From the NCBI GenBank assembly GCA_000224765.2, contig AGAU01000240.1:1-64000 (forward strand): a stretch of DNA of 64,000 nt, given 5' to 3'. Shown one piece after another: positions 17,451 through 26,850 of the stretch. The stretch's first letter is position 1. The number at the start of each line of letters is the position of its first letter. The translations under genes were made by a program, and so were the position numbers. The notes beneath the pieces were generated by a model. That model was not told the DNA's origin and searched no databases. It saw nothing but the letters and a program-made list of their open reading frames with translations. The DNA is from SAR324 cluster bacterium JCVI-SC AAA005 (GTDB lineage Bacteria > SAR324 > NAC60-12).

Positions 17451-20400
17451 TCAGGCTTCTGCTGTCTCCTTGTTTTTCGTTTTTGGATCGTCTCCTTCAT
17501 CATCCAGGTCTACAAAGTACATAGATTGACTCATCGGAGAACGCGATAATGGAGAGAGTTCTTCTTCATTATCTATAGTTTCATCCTCTACCATCGAGAG
17601 AATGTTTTGAGGAGCTTCATACTCTTCCTCATCAGGTTCCGCATCTAGATCTACGAACATCGTAGATTGACTGATCGTTGACTGAGAAAGTGGAGAGAGT
17701 TCTTCCTCATCTGTTGGTTCGTTATCCTCCACAACAGAAACGATTTTATCGGTATCTTCATAGTCTATTTCATCAGGTTCCGCATCTAGATCTACGAACA
17801 TTGAAGATTGGCTGATGGAAGGCTGTGATAACGGAGACAACTCTTCTTTATCTTCATCTGTATCTCCTTCTTCAGTTCCCAAAAGAGATTCTTTGGAGAG
17901 GGCAGCTGCATGTAATGGGCTTACTGCTGGTGATTTGTTATCAGCAGTTGTTTCATTTAGGAGATCAGATTCTTTGTCACCAAGTGAGATGATTGTATGC
18001 TGACTCATTTGAGAGCGCGACAGGGGAGACTTCTCAATCTCTTCTTCTTCTAAATTACCACGTCTTTTTGCTTCCAAATGTGAGTCTGAATCTCCAATCG
18101 AAGATGCACCAAGGAGATTATCTGACGCTACAACTGGTGCTTTAACATTAAGAGTTGGTGGCTCGGTTCCATGAATCAACCAGTACCAAGCTCTTGAGAA
18201 ATCATTGAGAATCAGATAATTGACAGGAATGATTAGCAATGTGGTGAATGTGGCGAATAAGACGCCGTATCCCAGGGAAACAGCCATTGGGATCAGGAAT
18301 TGGGCTTGAGTACTCTTGTCAAAAATAATTGGTGTCAAGCCCGCAAAGGTAGTGAGAGAAGTAAGTAAAACAGGGCGGAAGCGAGCCACCCCAGCCACCT
18401 TTATTGCTTCTTGTACACTCAAGCCTTCCTCACTTTGTTGACGATTAATGTAGTCCACCAGGACCAGGCTGCTATTAACGACAACTCCTGTTAAAGCCAA
18501 CATCCCCATCAAACTCATGATTGTTAAATCGAGATCCATTATCCAGTGTCCAATCACGGCCCCAATCGCTCCAAAGGGAATCGCTGTCATCACAATTAAT
18601 GGTTGAAGATAGGAGCGAAAAGGGATGGCCAGTAAGGAATAAATCGCAAACAAGACACCAACTAGCCCAAAAATCAGAGTATTGAAGGAGTCTCTTTGTT
18701 CACGTGCTTCCCCTTCCAGAGAATACTTGACGGCAGGATAGAAGAGGGTCGTTTCCTGGAGGAAAGTCTCCAAGTCACTCTTGATGGCCTCCAGATTGGC
18801 CTGTTGCTTATTAGCATCTGCCGTAACGTTCATCGTTCTGTTCCGATCAATGCGTGTGATCGCTGCTGGGGTTCTGCCGGGTTCCAAGCTCGCAACTTCG
18901 GCAAAAGGAACAGCCGCTCCTCCTGGAGTCCGGATCGTCATATTTTGAAGGGAAGCGAGGGTCGCTCGTTCCTGCTCCGGATAGCGTAGGATGACATTCA
19001 CTTCATCACGACCACGCTGAATGCGTTGAACGGTAATTCCAAAAAAGCCTTCTCGCACCCGACGCGCCAAATCATCCAACCGGACTCCAAGAGTTTCGGC
19101 GGCTGGCATTAGGCGCAACTGTAATTCTTCTTTACCATTAGACATGCTGTCTTCGATATCGAAGACGTTTGGATAGGTACCGAGTTTAGTCTTCAATTGA
19201 TCAGCAACAGCCTGTAATTCCTCAAAATTACCGCCTGAAAGTTGAATGTCAATCGGACTGGAAGTTCTTCCAAATTCTGCTCGGAAATTCAGGCTTTCTG
19301 CACCCGGCAAAGGACCGATCAATTTTCGCCATTCACTAACCAAATCGTTCGTAGTTACGTCAATTTTACGTTTTTCGGGCGCCTCAATCTCAAAAAAGAC
19401 TCTACCGCGGTTGCTTTGACCTGACGAACTCCCTCCGGTAGTACCACTGTTAGAGAGAATGTTGATCACCACACTTTGCCCAGTTCCTGGATCCCGATAT
19501 TTATCCTGAAGCTGCAGTGCAGCATCGGTCATTCGATCAATGTAAGCTGAGGTTGTCACAAAAGGAGTCCCAGCAGGCATCACCAGCGTTGCACGTGCGA
19601 CTTCACTTTGAATGCGTGGAAAAAAAATCCAGCGCATCCAACCACTCATGATCAGTGCTATCAATAGTGCACCACCCACGAAAAAGATGGCTACCGTCAA
19701 ATAGCGTTCCGATAAAGAAAGATTGAGGACTGGGCGATAAATTTGGAAGATGAAAGTCTCTAGACCATCTGCAAACCAGCGTTGTGCTCTTGAAACGTGG
19801 CGAAGAATTGCCCCTTCGTGATCCAGGCGTATACCAGAAAGATGTGCGGGTAGAATCCACTTAGATTCAATCAGCGAGAAGAGCAATACAGGAATCACAA
19901 TCATCGGGATTTGTGAAAAGATTGCTCCGCGTACTCCCTCTACCATCAATAATGGTACGAAGGCCACCATAGTTGTCAGTACTCCGAAGGTTACCGGAAC
20001 AGCTACTTCCACCGTCCCTTTCTCTGCTGCTGCTTGAGGCGAGGTTCCACGACGTAGATGGCTATAGACGTTCTCTCCAGTGACAATCGCATCATCCACA
20101 ACAATTCCCAACACCAGGATGTAGGCAAACAAGCTGATGGTGTTCAGAGTGACTCCAAGTTCTGGCATCAACAACGCGCTCCCCATAAAACTTACTGGGA
20201 TGCCAATACATACCCAAAATGCAACAGAGGGGTGAAGGAACAATCCCAGCAGGAGCAAAACAAGAATTCCCCCCTGGAGGGCACTATCGGTAAGTGTCTG
20301 TAGACGTGCCGAAACCGTCTTGGAACGGTCCCGCCAGGTTTCCAGTGTAATTCCTTCAGGAAGCAAAACACTCTTCTCAGCAATATATTTCCGAACAGCC

Positions 20401-21287
20401 GCCGCTACAGTGATTGCGTTCTGGTCACCAATTCTATAAACTTCGACAGTTAATGCAGGTTGCCCATTGAACTTGGTAATGATTGGGGTTTCATCGAAGT
20501 CATCCTTGATTGTGGCGATATCTCCCAGTCGCAACCGAGTCCCATCTGTCCTAGAAAGGATCACAAGATCTGCATAATCTTCCTTGACATAGGCCTGACC
20601 TTTAGTGCGGATTAGGACTTCTCCACCATTAGTCTTGATACTGCCTGCAGAAAGATCCAGAGACTGTCGGCGAATGATATTGGAAATTTCACTGAGGGCC
20701 AGTCCAAATTCTCGCAACGTTCGTTCTTGAATTTCAATGGCTAGCTCGTAAGGTCGGATGCCTTCCACTTGGGCTTGGGTGACTTCAGGAAGAGCACGGA
20801 TGTCCTCCTCAATCTGCAATGCCATATCTCGCAATTCACGCTCACCAAGAGGTCCTGCCAAGGCCACGCTGATCACTTCTCTTTGCCATGCAGGGATACC
20901 GATCACGGGGCGTTCCACCTCATCCGGAAGGGTGTTCAGGCCTTCAACACGAGTCGTAATTTCATCTTTGAGAAGTTGGGGATCGTAGCCATTTTCTAAC
21001 TCAATCCGGATATTCGAAAAACCTTCTGAGGAGTTCGAGATCATCTTCTCGATGCCTTCAATGTCCTGAATCGCTTCCTCAATACGTACTGTTACACCTT
21101 CCTCTACTTCTGAAGGAGGCGCACCCGGAAAAGAAGTACGGATATTGACGCGTTCCAATTCAATGGAAGGAAAAACTTCGAGAGGGATCCTGGTGAAGAG
21201 CGAATATGCTCCAGCGATCAGGATGCAAATCATCAGGAGGTTAGCTGCCACAGTATTTCGGGCAAACCAGCGTATGGAGCCGTTCAT
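17451..21287 (-). CDS. RND-family efflux pump (AcrB/HAE type) with repeated acidic C-terminal tail
   Basis: A 1278-residue inner-membrane transporter. Residues 1-1035 are a complete RND pump: the N-terminal helix IRWFARNTVAANLLMICILI, FPGAPPSEVEEGVT, the proton-relay helix ILVLGIVVDDAIVTGENVY with its paired Asp near 400, and TM11-like LALTGVVVNSSLVLVDYIN. The last ~240 residues are extra: cytoplasmic, very acidic, and built from repeats of SPLSxSxxSQS followed by FVDLDAEPDE. The gene lies 34 bases downstream of the adaptor gene on the same strand, so OMF, adaptor and pump form one tripartite export operon. The substrate is unknown. Canonical pumps end near residue 1040, so the tail is an addition. 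Confidence 0.92.
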   Translation of the reverse strand: MNGSIRWFARNTVAANLLMICILIAGAYSLFTRIPLEVFPSIELERVNIRTSFPGAPPSEVEEGVTVRIEEAIQDIEGIEKMISNSSEGFSNIRIELENGYDPQLLKDEITTRVEGLNTLPDEVERPVIGIPAWQREVISVALAGPLGERELRDMALQIEEDIRALPEVTQAQVEGIRPYELAIEIQERTLREFGLALSEISNIIRRQSLDLSAGSIKTNGGEVLIRTKGQAYVKEDYADLVILSRTDGTRLRLGDIATIKDDFDETPIITKFNGQPALTVEVYRIGDQNAITVAAAVRKYIAEKSVLLPEGITLETWRDRSKTVSARLQTLTDSALQGGILVLLLLGLFLHPSVAFWVCIGIPVSFMGSALLMPELGVTLNTISLFAYILVLGIVVDDAIVTGENVYSHLRRGTSPQAAAEKGTVEVAVPVTFGVLTTMVAFVPLLMVEGVRGAIFSQIPMIVIPVLLFSLIESKWILPAHLSGIRLDHEGAILRHVSRAQRWFADGLETFIFQIYRPVLNLSLSERYLTVAIFFVGGALLIALIMSGWMRWIFFPRIQSEVARATLVMPAGTPFVTTSAYIDRMTDAALQLQDKYRDPGTGQSVVINILSNSGTTGGSSSGQSNRGRVFFEIEAPEKRKIDVTTNDLVSEWRKLIGPLPGAESLNFRAEFGRTSSPIDIQLSGGNFEELQAVADQLKTKLGTYPNVFDIEDSMSNGKEELQLRLMPAAETLGVRLDDLARRVREGFFGITVQRIQRGRDEVNVILRYPEQERATLASLQNMTIRTPGGAAVPFAEVASLEPGRTPAAITRIDRNRTMNVTADANKQQANLEAIKSDLETFLQETTLFYPAVKYSLEGEAREQRDSFNTLIFGLVGVLFAIYSLLAIPFRSYLQPLIVMTAIPFGAIGAVIGHWIMDLDLTIMSLMGMLALTGVVVNSSLVLVDYINRQQSEEGLSVQEAIKVAGVARFRPVLLTSLTTFAGLTPIIFDKSTQAQFLIPMAVSLGYGVLFATFTTLLIIPVNYLILNDFSRAWYWLIHGTEPPTLNVKAPVVASDNLLGASSIGDSDSHLEAKRRGNLEEEEIEKSPLSRSQMSQHTIISLGDKESDLLNETTADNKSPAVSPLHAAALSKESLLGTEEGDTDEDKEELSPLSQPSISQSSMFVDLDAEPDEIDYEDTDKIVSVVEDNEPTDEEELSPLSQSTISQSTMFVDLDAEPDEEEYEAPQNILSMVEDETIDNEEELSPLSRSPMSQSMYFVDLDDEGDDPKTKNKETAEA
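17492..17850 (-). repeat. 141-bp in-frame repeats in the RND pump tail
   Basis: Three copies of a 47-codon unit with period exactly 141 bases: the matching ggaga-containing positions fall at about 17550, 17691 and 17832. Each encodes ELSPLSxSxxSQS, then FVDLDAEPDE or a close variant, then an acidic linker. A fourth, more diverged SPLSRSQMSQ unit lies near 18000-18030. The repeat is in phase, as expected for duplication within the coding frame. Confidence 0.85.
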
Positions 21288-21321
21288 GAAACCTTGTACA
21301 ACCTAAGAGTTGGGAGATGGC

Positions 21322-22644
21322 TCAACGGGAAGCAGCAACTTTTTCTACATTTTTTCGAGGTGCCGATCCACGAGAATCGTTGTTGGCGGCATCAGCAGCT
21401 TCCGGGCTGCCCGGAAGCTGCTGATGCCGATTCTGTTCAGGCGCTCCTTCCTGGATAGATCGTCCTTCGAGCAGGGTGTTGACTTCAGTTCCACTGGGTA
21501 GTGAACCTACGGGAGTCAGTGTCAGTAAATCACCTGCGGTCAGTCCATTACTGATCACAGCCTCTTCTGCATTGCTCCAGAGAATATCGACTTGTTGACG
21601 ATGCAGCTTATTATCGCGAATTAATACAACTTCGCTACCCTGGTAGATGGCTTGACGTGGAATGACTAGCGCGCTCTTAATCAATCGGCCTTCAATTTCA
21701 GCAGCTACAAATTGTCCGATCTTCAGGGGCGGTTTCCCGTCCTTCTGTGACTCATAGGGGTTACGGATCTGTGCCACGACGTGAAGTTGCCTACTGTTAG
21801 GATCGAAGACACCTTCAGTACGTGATATCCGTCCTTCCCACGGAAGAGCTTGTTTGCCATGGCGTGCTTCAAATCGAACGACTGGTCCATTCTGGTGCTG
21901 TTTGCGGCTTGAGCGATATTCTTCTGGAAGATTGACATATTCCAGTTGGGCACTATGCAAAGGCAATCGAACTTCAACGTAATCAATCGAGTAGATCTTT
22001 GCGAGTTGTGTTCCGATCCCAACATACTGGCCAACGTCTACCATTTGATCCATGATGCGTCCAGCATACGGGGCAACTATACGTGTGCGCTCCAGATTCC
22101 GTTTTGCTTTTCCTAGACGAATGCGTCCAGCTTCGATTGCTGATTTGGCAACCTCCAACTGGGGTCTGCGCATCGCCAGATCGCTTGGAAATCCTTTTTG
22201 GCCAAGGCGTTGCCAATTGCGAATAGCTTGCTGACTACGTGCCTGTTCTTCTTTGAGTGCTAAATAGGATTGCGTCAAGGTCGTCTCTGTCAAGCGAACC
22301 TCAGCTTCGTATTCAGTGGGATCAATTTCCAGTAGCAGTGCTCCTTTTTCAAAAAAACCACCATCTCGGAAGCTTGGCGCAATCCGCAAAATACTTCCGG
22401 AGACTTGTGAAACGAGTGTGCTTTGGGTATGGGGCTGGATGGTACCGAAGGTGTTGACATTGATTTGATAATCAATGGGCTTCACCTGAATTGCCTCAAC
22501 TGTTAGACGGGTTGCAGGAGGGGGAGGCCTTCTTTGGGCTTTGGTTTTCTGTTCTAAGATGGTGCGCGTACCCCAAACGCCACCACCAATGACCACCACA
22601 AGCAGTGCGATGCGAAGAATCAGTCGAAACCAGCGCATAGTCAT
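21322..22644 (-). CDS. RND efflux periplasmic adaptor (HlyD/MFP family)
   Basis: A 440-residue protein with an N-terminal membrane anchor (LILRIALLVVVIGGGVWGT), a lipoyl-like half (VSGSILRIAPSFRDGGFF, then KGALLLEIDPTEYE), an alpha-helical hairpin near residues 110-165, and the second lipoyl half (TRIVAPYAGRIMDQMVDVGQ). It bridges the inner-membrane pump and the outer-membrane channel. The start overlaps the OMF stop as ATGA, so translation is probably coupled. A strong perfect hairpin lies within the last 110 bases of the gene. Confidence 0.92.
   Translation of the reverse strand: MTMRWFRLILRIALLVVVIGGGVWGTRTILEQKTKAQRRPPPPATRLTVEAIQVKPIDYQINVNTFGTIQPHTQSTLVSQVSGSILRIAPSFRDGGFFEKGALLLEIDPTEYEAEVRLTETTLTQSYLALKEEQARSQQAIRNWQRLGQKGFPSDLAMRRPQLEVAKSAIEAGRIRLGKAKRNLERTRIVAPYAGRIMDQMVDVGQYVGIGTQLAKIYSIDYVEVRLPLHSAQLEYVNLPEEYRSSRKQHQNGPVVRFEARHGKQALPWEGRISRTEGVFDPNSRQLHVVAQIRNPYESQKDGKPPLKIGQFVAAEIEGRLIKSALVIPRQAIYQGSEVVLIRDNKLHRQQVDILWSNAEEAVISNGLTAGDLLTLTPVGSLPSGTEVNTLLEGRSIQEGAPEQNRHQQLPGSPEAADAANNDSRGSAPRKNVEKVAASR
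21388..21428. repeat. Perfect 19-bp inverted repeat inside the adaptor gene
   Basis: Two exact 19-base arms (left ggcatcagcagcttccggg) are separated by only three bases. In the mRNA this would be a very stable GC-rich hairpin 65-105 bases before the adaptor stop and about 100 bases before the pump start. It has no following T-run and is translated, encoding LPGSPEAADA and flanks. Confidence 0.9.
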
Positions 22645-24053
22645 CCTGAAGCAGGAGGTTGAGCCGGCAGCGCAAAATCACCACCAAGCGCCAGGTGGAG
22701 TTGAATGCGATTCTGCAGGCGGTCGCTACGCACCTGAATCAGGGCGCTACGGGCATCAAAGGCACGTCGTTGAGCTTCCAGCACGGTCACGAAGGAGACC
22801 AGACCTGTTACGTATTGTTCCTCCGCTAGGTCTTCAGCATTTCGAGCTTCGGTTGCGGAACGACGAATGGCAGCTTCCTGCTCAGCCAGCAAAGTTTCTG
22901 CTGACAAGGCCGCCTCCACTTCTTGTAGGGCGTTCAAAAGAATTCGATTGTAGTCCAAGGCTACGAGACGCGTTTGGATGTTAGCTTGTTCCATATTTGC
23001 CTCCAGCTCCGTACCGTTCCAAAGAGGCTGGGTCAGATTGACTCCCAAGGACCAGATCATTGATTCAAGATCTAGTAACTTGTCCACATCTTCGCTCCGA
23101 GCCCCTACGGAAGAGTTAAGACTGAATCTTGGAAAGCGAGCTTTGTAAGCCACAATTGCGGCTTGATCAGCTGCTTTGAGACGCTGTTCCACTGCTAACA
23201 AGTCTGGTCGTCGCTGAAGTAGTTCTGAAGGGAGACCAGTTCCCGGTATTGCTGGTAAATCTGGTAATTCTTTTGGTAGGCTCAACTGACCTGTAGGAGT
23301 ACGCCCAAGCAAGGCTTCCAGGGACTGAATGGCTTTGTTGCGTTGTAGGCGTAACCCGATAATTCGGTTGTCCTGTGAAGCAACATCGGACCGTGCCAAA
23401 TGCACATCCAGAGCGTCATTCAAGTTGAGTTGGAAGCTCTCCTCCACGACCTGCAAGCGATCAAGTAGATTTGCCTTGCGTTGCTGAAGTAGTTGAAGTT
23501 GAGACACGGTTTCAATTGCCTCAAACCATGCCCTTGCAACATTCGCAGCAAGAGCTAGTCGGCTTGCTTGTTGGTCCCTGATCTGTGCTTCGATCGAGAG
23601 AGCAGCAGAACGTTCCTGATTGCTGAGGCGATTCCAAAGATCGGCTTCCCACGAAATCTGAAAGTTGAGATTGAAGTTTTGAGTATAGTCTCCCAAGTCA
23701 GGTGTGAGACGGCTGTAACTGTGACTGACGCTGGTGCCAACGTTCGTGTTGAAGTCAGGACCATTGCTGATACCCAAGGCTTTCAGCCTGCTTTGAGCCA
23801 GTTCAATTCGTAGCGCAGTAGCCTGCAATCCAGGGCTGTTATCTTGAGCTTCCTTAATCAAGGCTTGAAGTTGCTCATCCCTGAAATCTGCCAGCCAAGG
23901 TCGCACCCTTGAATATGAAGTAGAAGGATCACTCCAATTCTGTGGGACGGCTGGGTCTATTTTGGTTAGTTTAGGCTCGGGCAAGCTCGTGCACCCAATC
24001 CCTAAACAGCAAGCCAAGATCAACCACATTCCTTTGGGAGAACAGACAAACAC
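22641..24053 (-). CDS. Outer-membrane efflux lipoprotein (TolC/NodT family)
   Basis: A 470-residue protein with signal peptide and lipobox (ILACCLGIGCTSLPEP), so it is lipid-anchored to the outer membrane. It has the two-fold outer-membrane-factor pattern: LQATALRIELAQSRLKALGI in the first half, ELLQRRPDLLAVEQRLKAAD near residue 280, and a second long helical repeat with LNALQEVEAALSAETLLAEQ. It forms the exit duct of the tripartite pump encoded by the two following genes. First gene of the operon; its promoter should lie in the ~170 bases upstream. Confidence 0.92.
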   Translation of the reverse strand: MFVCSPKGMWLILACCLGIGCTSLPEPKLTKIDPAVPQNWSDPSTSYSRVRPWLADFRDEQLQALIKEAQDNSPGLQATALRIELAQSRLKALGISNGPDFNTNVGTSVSHSYSRLTPDLGDYTQNFNLNFQISWEADLWNRLSNQERSAALSIEAQIRDQQASRLALAANVARAWFEAIETVSQLQLLQQRKANLLDRLQVVEESFQLNLNDALDVHLARSDVASQDNRIIGLRLQRNKAIQSLEALLGRTPTGQLSLPKELPDLPAIPGTGLPSELLQRRPDLLAVEQRLKAADQAAIVAYKARFPRFSLNSSVGARSEDVDKLLDLESMIWSLGVNLTQPLWNGTELEANMEQANIQTRLVALDYNRILLNALQEVEAALSAETLLAEQEAAIRRSATEARNAEDLAEEQYVTGLVSFVTVLEAQRRAFDARSALIQVRSDRLQNRIQLHLALGGDFALPAQPPASG

Positions 24054-24222
24054 TTAAAACTCTGGAAAGTTTAGGTTCATGAAGATCTGATTTTTCTGTG
24101 AAACCAAATCATACCGGTAGCAAGCTATAAGAATGTTGATTGCAAAATCAGTGCGAATACGTAGTTATTTCAGGGGAGAAAACTTTGGAGTAGAAGTGGT
24201 AGGAGGGCATTACAGAGTGGGG

Positions 24223-25074
24223 TTAGTCTTGAAAATGAATTTTTCGAATCATCTGGGCAGAAGCTACAGGTTGGATAACCTTATCACGTTCATGGGCGTC
24301 GTAGCCTAACTGTTCTCCAACATCTCGGACAAAATTAGCTTCCTCTTCAGTGTATTCATCGTCAATCATCATGATTTCAACGATATAGCGGTAGATCTCC
24401 TTACGTAAATTTTGATCCAATCCAATGATCGAAGGGAAGGGAACTTGGGAATCTAGTTGACACAACTGCTGAAACCGAAGGGGATCATGCTCAATCAATT
24501 GCAAGATGGTCTCAACATATTTGTATTCTCGTTGATCGACTCGGTGATCTGCATGAATTGCACGCCAGATCATCTGGGCCACCCAATAGCGTTGCTCTTC
24601 CTCCAGCAACTCCAGCAGATTGGTTGTGAAATTACGACGCCGCAGGTAATCAATTTGTTCAATTAACTTATCTACATCTTTCCCAGAAACACCAAGGGCC
24701 AAGCGCACATCATTGATGAAATCAAGCTTGTCTTGGGACAAGGGCTGATCGGCAGAGAGGATTTGAAGCAATTTCTCCAGTAGCTGCAGACTTATGGGAG
24801 CAGCCAAGGGATGAACTTTAATTTTTTCTTCTTCATAGTGATCCGTCGAAGCGATCAGGACGGTTCGTTCAAAGATCGTCTCGACCCATTGGGTTTGCTC
24901 CACAAGAGCTTTTTTCAGTTCTAGCTGCAATTGATCAACAGGGACACTCAAGCTCAACTTGTCCATTACATTTGGCAATAATCCCATCATCAGCTCGCCA
25001 CCCATTTCCAGCAATTGGCAGATTTCATTCTGAAAAGTATTCCTTAGCTTTCTCAGTCTAACCAAGTTCTCCAT
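24223..25074 (-). CDS. TerB-like domain protein
   Basis: A 283-residue, Leu/Glu-rich, all-alpha cytoplasmic protein. The C-terminal half carries two stretches typical of TerB-like domains: IWRAIHADHRVDQREYKYVE near 173 and IVEIMMIDDEYTEEEANFVR near 236, each a helix, an acidic putative metal-binding loop and another helix. The family occurs in tellurite-resistance loci and as stand-alone proteins; its molecular role is poorly defined. No ter genes are nearby. It is divergent from holB with a 275-base spacer. Confidence 0.65.
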   Translation of the reverse strand: MENLVRLRKLRNTFQNEICQLLEMGGELMMGLLPNVMDKLSLSVPVDQLQLELKKALVEQTQWVETIFERTVLIASTDHYEEEKIKVHPLAAPISLQLLEKLLQILSADQPLSQDKLDFINDVRLALGVSGKDVDKLIEQIDYLRRRNFTTNLLELLEEEQRYWVAQMIWRAIHADHRVDQREYKYVETILQLIEHDPLRFQQLCQLDSQVPFPSIIGLDQNLRKEIYRYIVEIMMIDDEYTEEEANFVRDVGEQLGYDAHERDKVIQPVASAQMIRKIHFQD

Positions 25075-25349
25075 GCTTTGACTCGGATGGTTACTGAAGA
25101 TAGGATGATTAACTCTTGCGGTCTTATATCGTATTCATAACAAGAGGATCTAGTTTTTTGAAATAGTCTTAGTTTGTCCGCATGATGCTACAATAATTCA
25201 ACACTCTCAATAAGATTATCGACTTCTTCAAACTTGAGCTTTGCCCTAATTAGTTAAGATGCTAAGGATTCAATTCTCCAAAGAATCAGAATGAGCAAAA
25301 TTCATTGTGCTTTACCTAAACCCTTACTCTATAACTTATAAAAAAAATA

Positions 25350-26342
25350 ATGCCACTAGCCCAGATTCGTGGTCAAGCGGCTTCCATAGACTTGATTTCA
25401 AGAGCTTTACAGTCGAATCAGCTTCCATCTGCCTGGATGTTCGTTGGTCCTCCGAGCGTAGGCAAGCGTCTAACCGCCCAGTTGATTGCCCAGACCCTGA
25501 ACTGTAAGATATATCAGGGTATTGACGCCTGTGGCCAATGTGACCCTTGTCGGCAAATTGAGGTTGGTAACTTTGCAGACGTTGAATTGATTGAGCCTTC
25601 TGGTCAGAACATACGCATGGAGCAAATTCAGGAGGCTTTGCGTTGGATGCAGTATCGACCAGAACGTGGTCATTACCGGGTATTGATCTTGGATGAAGCC
25701 GACCGGATGAATCGGGAATCGGCTAATGCGTTCTTGAAAACACTTGAAGAACCCCCTCCTCAGACAACAATCATTCTGCTGACTACTTCTCCGATGCTTT
25801 TGCTGGAGACTATTCTCTCACGATGCCAGCAGATACGCTTCCAACCGCTCTCCCCAGAGATATTGACAGATTTATTGGCCGAGAAAACGGATCTGGCAAA
25901 TGATGAGCGTAACTGGCTGATGAAGCAAGGAATGGGGAGTATCCGGCTTGATCTGGTCAAAGATGTTCAAGGCTTACGGGAGTTGCAATCCCAATGGGGA
26001 CTCTGGATACAACAGATTGGGGCCTCCGAAATGATTGAGATTCTTCCACGTTGTCAAGAATGGAGTTCAGCTAAAGATCTTACATGGGAACGACTGCTGG
26101 ATTGGCTCGAAACCTGGCTTCGAGACCTTGCGTGGTTGTTGCATGAGTTGCCTGAAACTGAACTACTGAATCAAGACCAATTACCTGCTCTACGCAAGTG
26201 CCTGCAACGTTACAGCTCTGAAAGTGTACTTGCCCTCTATGAGGCGGTTCTGGAAGTCCGTCACAATATTGCCCGAAACGCCAACAAAACTCTTCAATTG
26301 GAAGGGCTCTGGCTTAGGCTGAAGCATTTACAGGAAGCATGA
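25350..26342 (+). CDS. holB: DNA polymerase III delta' subunit
   Basis: A 330-residue clamp-loader subunit. It shows a degenerate P-loop (VGPPSVGKRLTAQL), a four-Cys zinc module (Cys at about 52, 61, 64 and 67: CKIYQGIDACGQCDPCRQIE), VLILDEADRMNRESANAFLK, and the sensor-1 arginine stretch ILSRCQQIRF. The Ser-Arg-Cys motif distinguishes it from DnaX paralogues less clearly, but the length (330) and the altered Walker A fit delta'. It loads the sliding clamp at replication forks. The next gene overlaps its stop by four bases (ATGA). Confidence 0.88.
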   Translation: MPLAQIRGQAASIDLISRALQSNQLPSAWMFVGPPSVGKRLTAQLIAQTLNCKIYQGIDACGQCDPCRQIEVGNFADVELIEPSGQNIRMEQIQEALRWMQYRPERGHYRVLILDEADRMNRESANAFLKTLEEPPPQTTIILLTTSPMLLLETILSRCQQIRFQPLSPEILTDLLAEKTDLANDERNWLMKQGMGSIRLDLVKDVQGLRELQSQWGLWIQQIGASEMIEILPRCQEWSSAKDLTWERLLDWLETWLRDLAWLLHELPETELLNQDQLPALRKCLQRYSSESVLALYEAVLEVRHNIARNANKTLQLEGLWLRLKHLQEA

Positions 26343-26794
26343 AAAAATGGTTACCCCTACTGTTGGGGTGCTGGCTGATTGTCAGTCTCCCATTACAGGC
26401 TAGAACCCTGACGCCTATTGAACTGGAAACGATTCTCACTCAGGCCCGTGCACAATTCACCAAATTTTTGCAACTCTGGCAGGAAGAGCGCTATTTCGAA
26501 ATGTATGAATTTGGGGTCAGGCAATCCAAACAACAACTCAGCGTCGAAGAATTCGCTACAAGAATGGTTGAACTTGACTGGGTGCCTGTCAATGTGGATC
26601 AGGAGCCAATGCAGGTAGACCTTCGCTTCCGGACGATGGTTTACGTGACAACGGTCCTTGAATTTCGACACAAGAGCTTCCCAGAACTTCAATACGGCAA
26701 ACGTCAGTCTTTCCTTTTGATTCAAGAGGAAGAAGGCTGGCATCTGGACCTACTTCAGATGATCCGCACGCCTTACTACACCCCGAGTGAATAA
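26339..26794 (+). CDS. Secreted hypothetical protein
   Basis: A 151-residue protein with an N-terminal signal peptide (WLPLLLGCWLIVSLPLQA, cleavage probably after QAR or nearby). The mature domain, with FLQLWQEERYFEMYEFGVRQ and a C-terminal strand-rich part, resembles the NTF2-like or DUF4019-type periplasmic fold, but this is a guess. It overlaps holB by four bases and lies 57 bases upstream of recD2, so the three appear co-transcribed. Confidence 0.7.
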   Translation: MKKWLPLLLGCWLIVSLPLQARTLTPIELETILTQARAQFTKFLQLWQEERYFEMYEFGVRQSKQQLSVEEFATRMVELDWVPVNVDQEPMQVDLRFRTMVYVTTVLEFRHKSFPELQYGKRQSFLLIQEEEGWHLDLLQMIRTPYYTPSE

Positions 26795-26850
26795 ACAATT
26801 CCTCCTCACCTTTGTCTGGGCAAAAAGCCCAGATTATCTTCCTGCCAAAC

